A DNA stretch of 58,930 nt. Origin: Gammaproteobacteria bacterium (GTDB lineage: Bacteria; Pseudomonadota; Gammaproteobacteria; UBA6429; Thiohalophilaceae). The notes below the pieces were generated by a model. The model did not search any database, was not told the origin of the DNA, and saw only the letters and a list, made by a program, of their open reading frames with translations. The translations under genes were made by a program, and so were the position numbers. This document shows positions 53,158 to 58,930 of this stretch, in pieces (position 1 is the first letter of the stretch; each line of letters opens with the position of its first letter). The stretch lies in assembly GCA_029880855.1 (NCBI GenBank), contig JAOUNS010000023.1:1-58930 (forward strand). Reading direction: 5' to 3'.

Positions 53158-53571
53158 CTAAACCTGCTTGCCGGTATCCAGGTCGTCAATGATCGGACAG
53201 CCCTCTTCCGAGGCCTGACACAGATTTAACAGCAGGGCCAGCTCATTACGCAAACGGGTGAGTTCCTCAAGGTGGGCCTCGATATCCTGTAACTTGCTGC
53301 TGGTGATCTGGCGGACTTCGGTACAGGCCTGTTGGGGATCTTCACGCATGGCCAACAAGTCACGGATCTCATCCAGTGAGAAGTTCATCCGCTGGGCGCG
53401 TTTGATAAATTTCAGACGTGAGACATCCCGATCACTGTAGAGTCGCAGGCCGGAGTCAGTGCGTTTGATATTGCTCAACAGGCCGATCTTTTCGTAATAA
53501 CGCAAGGTATCGGTACTGACACCGGTCAGTTCGGCAATATCACCGATTTTATAGTCTGTTTGTATATTCAT
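53158..53571 (-). CDS. MerR-family heavy-metal-responsive regulator
   Basis: The 137-residue product has the MerR helix-turn-helix (YKIGDIAELTGVSTDTLRYYEKIGLL) and the long dimerisation helix. Metal-binding cysteines are at 83, 118 and 125. The spacing (35, then 7) is like CadR (as I recall) rather than mercury-specific MerR or copper-specific CueR, so a soft divalent ion such as Cd, Pb or Zn is favoured, Hg not excluded. The preferred ATG (53571) overlaps the copZ-like stop as ATGA, so it is the last gene of the operon and likely regulates the distal promoter at 56360-56390. Confidence 0.9.
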   Translation of the reverse strand: MNIQTDYKIGDIAELTGVSTDTLRYYEKIGLLSNIKRTDSGLRLYSDRDVSRLKFIKRAQRMNFSLDEIRDLLAMREDPQQACTEVRQITSSKLQDIEAHLEELTRLRNELALLLNLCQASEEGCPIIDDLDTGKQV

Positions 53572-53993
53572 TGTTTTGGAAAATCTTTCAGGCAACAACG
53601 ACCGGCCGGATTGCGGATTTCACAATCGCAGGTACTGCTGCGTGTTTGGTCAATAACAAAGGTTTTGGTTTCGTCGGGCTGACTTTGGTAATCCGCTGCT
53701 GTTACATCAAAACAATAACAGAGTGTCCGTTCCGCTGCAGTGGATTTTTGGCCCGGGTCAGTGCGCAAATCCTGTCGCAGGAAGGTCTGTGCATTGACAT
53801 TGAAATAGACCACATCGCAGTCCGGACTGTCACAAAAATACCAGTCCTGTTCTGTAACATTGACTTGCCAGGGTTTTTTCAAATGGTGCAACAGGGTTTT
53901 ACGACTGACTCGGGGATAACTCTTGCCATTGACGGGACAGACCGCCTTGCGTGGCGCGGTGTTGCAACTATCGGATTCACAACAGGTGCTCAT
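53568..53993 (-). CDS. CopZ-type Fe-S/zinc metal chaperone domain
   Basis: The 141-residue product resembles the N-terminal zf-CopZ domain of Archaeoglobus CopZ: CPVNGKSYPRVSRKTLLHHL, WYFCDSPDCDVVYFN, LCYCF. Candidate ligands are Cys19, 54, 59, 92, 94, 122 and 124, with a CCESDSC start and a CC near the end. In Archaeoglobus CopZ this domain holds a [2Fe-2S] cluster and a zinc and is fused to an HMA domain. Here the HMA domain is a separate protein (MerP-like, 55982). It overlaps both neighbours by 4 bp, so it is translated as one unit with them. Confidence 0.85.
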   Translation of the reverse strand: MSTCCESDSCNTAPRKAVCPVNGKSYPRVSRKTLLHHLKKPWQVNVTEQDWYFCDSPDCDVVYFNVNAQTFLRQDLRTDPGQKSTAAERTLCYCFDVTAADYQSQPDETKTFVIDQTRSSTCDCEIRNPAGRCCLKDFPKQ

Positions 53994-55312
53994 GACAGAC
54001 TCCATGAAAGATCCAGCAGGAAAAAATATTCATTCAACAAATACAAGCCAACCAGGATCAATGTTATCCCGGCCGGGGTTTCAAACAGTTTTTGGTAGCG
54101 TGTCATCACGGACAATGATTCCAGCCAGCCCATGCTTAACGCACCAATGAGTATGGGAATACTGCGGCCCAGCGCGAAAGCCAGCAGCAGGGCAAAACCA
54201 TAGGTGATCGAACCGATGGCGGCGCTGGCCGTGAGCGTTACCAGCAAGGCCGGCGTGCAAAATGGGCAAACCGCCACCGAAAAGGGAATGGCCAGCAGGA
54301 AAGCACCCCAGATACCGGTGACTTTACGGGCGCGCATCCCAAACCAGGGCAGCCGGATGGTGATCCAGCCCGGCCACATCAAGCCCAGCAGAATCAGGAT
54401 CGGTCCCAGTAACAGGGCCCATTCACGACCCAGTACAGTCTTGATCCCGTCGCCGCCGGCAGCGGCAGCCACACCCAGTGCGACATGGGTGAGGATCATG
54501 CCAAGCACAAAAGCACCGCCCATTATTACCGCGCGACGTTCAGCATTTGCCCGTGTGACATAGGCCAGCATAACCGGGATGGAAGCAAAGGAAACCGGAT
54601 TAAAGCTGAATACGAAACCGGCCAGGAAAGAGATGCCCAGACCTGACCAGCTGCTGTCGGCGAGTGCTGCTGCCAGCGCCTTGCCGCTCAGATCAAATTG
54701 CGGAACCAAAATCGTTAAGGCGGCACCACCCAGCAGTATGGCCGTCAGCCAGGGACTGCCTTGTGCGGCATGTTGTAACAGTCGTTGAGTTTCCGGTTGG
54801 ATTCCCTTGCGTGCCGCGATGATCACCGGCAGGGTGAAACCACCGGCAAAAAGTACACCGGCCGACAAGGCAGTGAGGATATCCTGTTGCATGATCACCA
54901 GCCCGATGATCACAACAAACAATGGCAGAGTACAGGCCGGCAGGGTTAAACCCAGTTGGGTGGCTTGTCGCAACTGATTGCCGCCGGGCAACAGTTTATA
55001 AAACATCAGGTGCGGTACAGGCAGGTAGACATACCGTGATAGTAAATAGAGTGCGGCCATCCCGATCAATACATACCCGAAGGTGGCAGGTTGCCATTGT
55101 GGAACAGGTAACAGCAGTACGGCAGCGACCAGCAACAAACAGCTTAACAGTGTCCGGCTCAACCACAATGCAAATAATTGTTGATAACGTATATGCACAG
55201 TCTCATGGTGAGTTCGTGCGGTGAACAAGGTATGGGTGGCAATGGTACAGGGCTCAAAGAAGGCCAGACTGCCAAGCAACAAGGCACTCAGCAACAGTAG
55301 ACTGATGGTCAT
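53990..55312 (-). CDS. Doubled CcdA/DsbD-type transmembrane protein
   Basis: The 440-residue product consists of two tandem six-helix-type CcdA domains. The N-half has Cys22 (FFEPCT) and Cys127 (LPACTLP), the reductant-transfer pair. The C-half has NPVS at 238-241 in place of the first cysteine motif but keeps CPFC at 349-352. CcdA/DsbD move electrons from cytoplasmic thioredoxin across the membrane. A natural fused duplication with one degenerate half is unusual. It is flanked by a small thioredoxin (upstream) and CopZ (downstream), each overlapping by 4 bp. Confidence 0.9.
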   Translation of the reverse strand: MTISLLLLSALLLGSLAFFEPCTIATHTLFTARTHHETVHIRYQQLFALWLSRTLLSCLLLVAAVLLLPVPQWQPATFGYVLIGMAALYLLSRYVYLPVPHLMFYKLLPGGNQLRQATQLGLTLPACTLPLFVVIIGLVIMQQDILTALSAGVLFAGGFTLPVIIAARKGIQPETQRLLQHAAQGSPWLTAILLGGAALTILVPQFDLSGKALAAALADSSWSGLGISFLAGFVFSFNPVSFASIPVMLAYVTRANAERRAVIMGGAFVLGMILTHVALGVAAAAGGDGIKTVLGREWALLLGPILILLGLMWPGWITIRLPWFGMRARKVTGIWGAFLLAIPFSVAVCPFCTPALLVTLTASAAIGSITYGFALLLAFALGRSIPILIGALSMGWLESLSVMTRYQKLFETPAGITLILVGLYLLNEYFFLLDLSWSLS

Positions 55313-55569
55313 GATGCCATTCTCTGCAACAGTTGTTGGCGCAGGTTTGCAGCGGACGGCAAACTGGTAAAGCAGAGTTCGCCATTGATGGCGATTGCCG
55401 GTGTGGAGAGCACACCCAGTTCCACCGCATAATCCAGTTCCTCCAGGATATTCACTTCACGCCACTCAATTTGATCGGCGCCGATCTCAGAGGCGATGTG
55501 CCGCAGGGTTGCCTTGGCATGACTGCACTTGCTGCAACCGGGGGAGGAAAAGATTTCCACCTTGAGCAC
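55309..55569 (-). CDS. Small thioredoxin/glutaredoxin-like protein (Thioredoxin_3 type)
   Basis: The 86-residue product starts MLKVEIFSSPGCSKCSHAKA, with active-site CSKC at 12-15 and the cis-proline segment STPAIAI. It is cytoplasmic and probably serves as electron donor or receptor for the adjacent CcdA-like protein. The GTG at 55569 has GGAAGG upstream; a longer frame to 55650 overlaps the MerT-like gene and is rejected. The gap to the upstream MerT-like gene is 4 bp. Confidence 0.85.
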   Translation of the reverse strand: MLKVEIFSSPGCSKCSHAKATLRHIASEIGADQIEWREVNILEELDYAVELGVLSTPAIAINGELCFTSLPSAANLRQQLLQRMAS

Positions 55570-55573
55570 GGGA

Positions 55574-55969
55574 TCAGCCTTCCAGCCAGAGTTGTAAAGG
55601 CAGTGCCAGATAGGCGGCAAAGAAACCGATACACCAGGCGGTTGCAGCAAGGATCAACAGACGTTTGTTCCAGATCTGGATACGACTGCAGTGTTGTGCC
55701 AGCTGCGGATCGCTGGGACAGGCGCGACCGGGACGAAACGTAAACCAGAGTGAAGCACTGATCAGTATGCCGGCAAGGGTAAAGGTGACGGCCTTGTATT
55801 TACCCAGCGTGATCAACAGGGGAATGGTATCTGTGATGGCGGCATAGGTGGCGCCCAGACCCAGACTCACCAGGATGATCGGCAGGGCGCAGCAGACCAG
55901 CGTACTCAGCGAGGTGAACAGGGCCAGCAGGGTGACGTGGCGTTCGTTTTTCATGTTGTCGATAGACAT
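55574..55969 (-). CDS. MerT-like membrane metal transporter
   Basis: The product (131 residues) has three helices. The first (LFTSLSTLVCCALPIILVSLGL) carries the vicinal Cys26-Cys27 and following CALP that define MerT-type mercuric transporters. A loop with ACPSDPQLAQHC supplies a second cysteine pair. MerT carries Hg(II) from periplasmic MerP to cytoplasm. Here it follows the MerP-like gene by 12 bp. Because no mercuric reductase is present, the true metal and direction are uncertain. Confidence 0.85.
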   Translation of the reverse strand: MSIDNMKNERHVTLLALFTSLSTLVCCALPIILVSLGLGATYAAITDTIPLLITLGKYKAVTFTLAGILISASLWFTFRPGRACPSDPQLAQHCSRIQIWNKRLLILAATAWCIGFFAAYLALPLQLWLEG

Positions 55970-55981
55970 GGATTTTCTCGG

Positions 55982-56272
55982 TTATTGGGGTTGGGATTGC
56001 ATGCCGCGATAGTTATAACCGGCGTCGGCAATCAGGGCTTTGAGTTGTTCATCGGTGAGCTTGGTGCCGGGTTTGACGTTGAGCGTGGCCAGCCCCTTGT
56101 CCTGATCCACCTCGACCTGTTCCACGCCGTCGATGGTCTTCAGGCGTTTTTTCACGTTGTGAGCACAAAATTGGCAAGTCATACCATCGATTTTGATGAC
56201 ATAGCTGTCTGCCGCCAGGACCGGCAGGCTGAACAACAGGCCGAGACAGAGGGCCAAAAATCGTACTTTCAT
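55982..56272 (-). CDS. MerP-like periplasmic heavy-metal-binding protein
   Basis: The 96-residue product has a signal peptide (MKVRFLALCLGLLFSLPVLAA). One HMA domain follows, starting YVIKIDGMTCQFCAHNVKKRL, with metal-binding Cys33 and Cys36 and the usual ferredoxin-like strand order. GGAGAAT precedes the ATG. It is the first gene of the operon, 87 bp downstream of the MerR-type promoter, and likely hands metal to the MerT-like transporter. Confidence 0.9.
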   Translation of the reverse strand: MKVRFLALCLGLLFSLPVLAADSYVIKIDGMTCQFCAHNVKKRLKTIDGVEQVEVDQDKGLATLNVKPGTKLTDEQLKALIADAGYNYRGMQSQPQ

Positions 56273-56359
56273 ATACATTCTCCAATAAAAAGAATAAGTT
56301 AGCCATGCCTGGCGGTGACTGACCGGATACTTCCCTGCTGTATCAGTGTATCGGCTCAT

Positions 56360-56390
56360 ATCATACATTCTGGAGTTAACTCCAGGTCAA
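56360..56390 (-). promoter_or_regulatory. MerR-type promoter/operator of the metal operon
   Basis: On the minus strand, TTGACC (56390-56385) and TATGAT (56365-56360) are separated by exactly 19 bp, the long spacer typical of MerR-family promoters. The perfect palindrome CTGGAGTTAACTCCAG (56370-56385) lies between them, close to the ZntR operator half-site CTGGAGTC. Binding by the operon's own regulator (53158-53571) is a strong inference. Confidence 0.92.
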
Positions 56391-56472
56391 GACTAAATTG
56401 TCAGATCTGGGGCTGATCAGTTGGACCGTCGGCCTGTTCCTGTAAGATAGGTGTGGCTCAGGAGGGCCTGAC

Positions 56473-56790
56473 ATGGGAACAGGTATGAAAATGGTATATT
56501 TGCTGATGTTGCTGCCGGCAATGTTGATGGGGTGTTCGGACAAGGAACTCGCGTATATTGATGTGCCAAAGACAGAGCTGAAAAACTACGGTGTGGATCC
56601 GCTCTATCACACGCAATATCTTGGATCAGATCGGGACTTTCACTACTTTGTCTGGATGCGCGGCAAGGCACGGGGTGGCTGGAAGGTAAAAAAATCCACC
56701 TTGCCATTTCAGCGTGAATTTCCTTTTGGTACAGGGCGACGATTTGTGAAAACGGATAAACAGGGCAATATCGTCCCGATGGACGAATGA
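56473..56790 (+). CDS. Small putative lipoprotein
   Basis: The product (105 residues) has a lipobox LMGCSD and AGGAGG upstream. The mature domain is basic and beta-rich (LYHTQYLGSDRDFHYFVWMRG). It is divergent from the metal operon but shares its intergenic region, with no evidence of shared control. Function unknown. Confidence 0.75.
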   Translation: MGTGMKMVYLLMLLPAMLMGCSDKELAYIDVPKTELKNYGVDPLYHTQYLGSDRDFHYFVWMRGKARGGWKVKKSTLPFQREFPFGTGRRFVKTDKQGNIVPMDE

Positions 56791-56884
56791 GCCGGATACG
56801 CTCAGTCTGGTCGATTACCTCTCGTCAGTCGACGAATACCTATACTATTATATATGTTCAATCAGCAGATTACGGCAGCCGGGA

Positions 56885-57631
56885 ATGACCATAGAAACCG
56901 AACAGGATTTACAGGCCTTGAAAGTAATTGGCCGCATCGTTGCACGGATATTACAAGAGATGATGCAGCGTACCGAGCCGGGCATGACTACGCTGGAGCT
57001 GGACATGATCGGCAAGTCGCTCTTTGAAAAATACGACGCCCGTTCCGCACCCATGCTGAGTTACGGCTTCCCCGGTTATACCTGTATCAGTATCAATGAA
57101 GAAGCGGCGCACGGTATCCCCGGTGGGCGCGTTATTCAGCCCGGAGATGTGGTGAATATCGATGTCTCGGCGGAAAAAGACGGATACTTTGCCGATACCG
57201 GTGGCACCTTTGTTGTTCCGCCAAGCAGTGCATTGAAAAATCGATTGTGTCACGCGACCCGCCAGGCACTGGACCATGCTGTCAATGTGGCGCGGGCCGG
57301 TCAACCGTTAAACAGGATCGGCAAGGCCATTCAACAAGTGGCAAAACAAAAAGGTTTTCGCATTATCAAGAATCTGTGCAGTCATGGTGTGGGCCGCAGC
57401 CTGCATGAAGAACCAAAAGAGATCCCCGGTTTTTTTAATCCGGCAGATAAACGGGTTCTGACGGAAGGCATGGTGATTACCATCGAACCTTTTCTCTCCA
57501 CCAAAAACCGTATTGTTGACCAACTGGATGATGGCTGGACACTGGCAGGGGAAAAAGATAATCTCTCTGCACAATATGAACACACCATGGTGATCACAAA
57601 GGGCAAACCTATCCTGTTGACGATCGCCTGA
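56885..57631 (+). CDS. map: Type I methionine aminopeptidase
   Basis: The 248-residue product has the pita-bread metal ligands Asp93 (NIDVS), Asp104 (ADTGG), His167 (SHGVG), Glu201 (TIEPF) and Glu232 (QYEHT), plus substrate His76. It removes N-terminal Met from new proteins. Most bacteria carry map next to rpsB or secY; here it is isolated, possibly a second copy. Confidence 0.95.
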   Translation: MTIETEQDLQALKVIGRIVARILQEMMQRTEPGMTTLELDMIGKSLFEKYDARSAPMLSYGFPGYTCISINEEAAHGIPGGRVIQPGDVVNIDVSAEKDGYFADTGGTFVVPPSSALKNRLCHATRQALDHAVNVARAGQPLNRIGKAIQQVAKQKGFRIIKNLCSHGVGRSLHEEPKEIPGFFNPADKRVLTEGMVITIEPFLSTKNRIVDQLDDGWTLAGEKDNLSAQYEHTMVITKGKPILLTIA

Positions 57632-57660
57632 AAATTCACACACCGGTCAGGGATAGATAG

Positions 57661-58263
57661 ATGTTAAAACTCCACGGTATGTCGGCCTCGGGTAACTGCC
57701 ATAAAGTGCGCATGTTACTCAGTCATTTACAGATCCCCTATATCTGGCAGGAAGTGGATGTCGTCAATGGCGAAACCCGCACGGAACCGTTTCTCGCCAT
57801 GAACCCGGTGGGCCAGGTGCCGACACTGGAGATCGAACCGGGAAAATATCTGGCTGAATCCAATGCCATTCTGATCTATCTGGCGGAAGGATCGCCGTTT
57901 ATTCCTGTCGATAATTATTTGCGTGCGCAAATGCTGGGCTGGATGTTTTATGAGCAGTACAGCCATGAACCCTATGTTGCTGTCGCACGATTTATCTGTA
58001 AATTTCTGCCTGTAGACCATCTACGCCGTAACGAACTACCCCGCTTGCACGAACGGGGCAACAGCGCCCTTGCTGTTATGCAACAGCATCTTGCCTCACG
58101 GACGTTTTTTGTCGGCGAGCAGTATAGTCTGGCCGACATTGCACTCTACGCCTACACCCACTGTGCAGAAGAAGGCGGGTTTACACTTCAGAACTACCCG
58201 GCCGTCACCACCTGGTTGCAACGGATTGAAGAACAACCTGGCTTTGTACCCATGACAGTGTAA
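57661..58263 (+). CDS. Glutathione S-transferase family protein
   Basis: The 200-residue product has an N-terminal thioredoxin-like domain (MLKLHGMSASGNCHKVRMLL, NPVGQVPTLE, YLAESNAILIYLAE) and a C-terminal helical domain with FFVGEQYSLADIALYAYTH, the hallmark GST pattern. It probably conjugates or reduces electrophiles with glutathione. It follows map by 29 bp and may be co-transcribed. Confidence 0.92.
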   Translation: MLKLHGMSASGNCHKVRMLLSHLQIPYIWQEVDVVNGETRTEPFLAMNPVGQVPTLEIEPGKYLAESNAILIYLAEGSPFIPVDNYLRAQMLGWMFYEQYSHEPYVAVARFICKFLPVDHLRRNELPRLHERGNSALAVMQQHLASRTFFVGEQYSLADIALYAYTHCAEEGGFTLQNYPAVTTWLQRIEEQPGFVPMTV

Positions 58264-58698
58264 GACTTGGTCCAAGTTCGGTCCGATCCAGCTGCCTCCA
58301 TTAAGTCTGTTTAGCATCGCAGCTTTTGTCAGTGTCGTTGTTGAAAAGGATAATTGGTCAAAAACTAATCACATTTTAATTGTGTTTTTCCCCCGACAGT
58401 ATCTGCTGTATATTTGACCACCTTAGTGGTGCGCCAAAACGAATCACCGGCACAGTGTTGGTTTTGGGACAGGGATGTGAGATGGAACAGCACAACAACT
58501 CTTCATACCTGTCACTATGGCTGCAAAAATAAGCTTCACGTTTGTTTGCTGCAGCACAGCATATGTCTCATTTATTTTGCACTAACTGTCACTGACAACA
58601 TTGTCCCGGAACAATTACCGGTCAGATGGCGTTTCGAAAAGTGCAGTAAAAAATTGCATAAACAATAAACATCAACTTTGGGAAGGCGGGGTGTGGAT
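58264..58698. other. Intergenic region upstream of the TPS exoprotein
   Basis: This 435-bp A/T-rich stretch has one 84-codon frame (58414-58668) without a ribosome-binding site or family features, judged unlikely. A long leader before the exoprotein gene is common. I see no riboswitch pattern I can defend. GGAAGGCGGGG precedes the ATG at 58699. Confidence 0.5.
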
Positions 58699-58930
58699 AT
58701 GAGCAATCAATCCAGGACGGATAAAACGTCACTGAGGATGATTATCCGATCAATTATCGGCGGCATGATTATTACCGGCGTGGCAGGTGTGTCAGAACTC
58801 CATGCCGCTCCTGTCGGCGGTGAAGTAGTCGGCGGCACCGGCAGCATCAACCAGAGCGGCAGCAACACCACCATCAACCAGACCAGTCAGAACATGGCCA
58901 TCAACTGGTCCGGCTATAACCTCAACAGCG
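58699..58930 (+). CDS. TPS-domain exoprotein (filamentous haemagglutinin family), partial
   Basis: The visible 77 codons start MSNQSRTDKTSLRMIIRSII, an extended signal region. The mature start GGEVVGGTGSINQSGSNTTI followed by NQTSQNMAINWSGYNLNS is typical of the TPS secretion domain of FhaB/HMW-type proteins exported by a TpsB outer-membrane pore. The rest, and any tpsB, lies outside the window. Confidence 0.9.
   Translation, partial: MSNQSRTDKTSLRMIIRSIIGGMIITGVAGVSELHAAPVGGEVVGGTGSINQSGSNTTINQTSQNMAINWSGYNLNS

Noticed and set aside
53158-56272. Standard mercury-resistance (mer) operon
   Set aside because: MerP- and MerT-like genes are present but there is no mercuric reductase, and the MerR cysteine spacing and operator palindrome look more like a Cd/Zn/Pb sensor; the gene set also includes CcdA, thioredoxin and CopZ.
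58414-58668. 84-codon frame before the TPS exoprotein
   Set aside because: No ribosome-binding site and a composition unlike the neighbours; probably leader DNA.

Overview
The window looks like the replication-origin region of a gammaproteobacterial chromosome of roughly 50% G+C. The evidence is the conserved core yidC-yidD-rnpA-rpmH (minus strand) divergent from dnaA, then dnaN, recF and gyrB (plus strand), with DnaA boxes, five near-perfect ParB-binding parS palindromes around recF, and a GyrB of the long Gram-negative type (807 aa). I cannot name the genus. The many signal peptides, lipoboxes and one outer-membrane-barrel-like protein fit a Gram-negative cell.

Layout. 1-2222: the N-terminal part of a TPR protein whose C-terminal part is a 144-bp tandem repeat running off the left edge. 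2.6-7.8 kb: secreted proteins, including an HExxHxxGxxH metallopeptidase encoded between two small paralogous secreted proteins, a putative outer-membrane barrel and a lipoprotein. 7.9-22.9 kb: the origin core. It is unusual in two ways. dnaA and dnaN are separated by 2.8 kb holding four small secreted or lipoprotein genes, with DnaA boxes and an AT-rich stretch just before dnaN. The recF-gyrB interval holds a non-coding array of 17 GATC sites in about 400 bp, in which three copies of a motif with 9/10-bp GATC spacing recur every ~155 bp.

22.9-35 kb: an accessory, more AT-rich stretch with all genes on the plus strand. It holds a double-domain Mrr-like nuclease, then a run of small orphan cytoplasmic, lipoprotein, secreted and membrane proteins separated by at least three families of short palindromic elements, some of which now supply the C-terminus of the adjacent gene. 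35-52 kb: a large VIT/vWA-like/TPR protein, a DUF5713-like protein, a frameshifted secreted protein, an LSm-like small protein, a TfoX N-domain protein, a 142-bp MITE with perfect 18-bp inverted repeats, a DUF2314 protein, an M48-type membrane peptidase coupled to a PH-domain protein, a large secreted CxxCH protein, a SIMPL protein and an acyltransferase.

53.1-56.4 kb: a tightly overlapping six-gene minus-strand metal operon. In transcription order it encodes a periplasmic HMA (MerP-like) protein, a MerT-like protein, a small CxxC thioredoxin, a doubled CcdA/DsbD-type membrane protein, a CopZ-type Fe-S/Zn protein and a MerR-family regulator. It is driven by a textbook MerR-type promoter (19-bp spacer containing CTGGAGTTAACTCCAG). 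No mercuric reductase or efflux ATPase is present. The window ends with a lipoprotein, a type I methionine aminopeptidase, a glutathione S-transferase and the first 77 codons of a two-partner-secretion exoprotein. I saw no rRNA, tRNA, CRISPR array or intact transposase gene.
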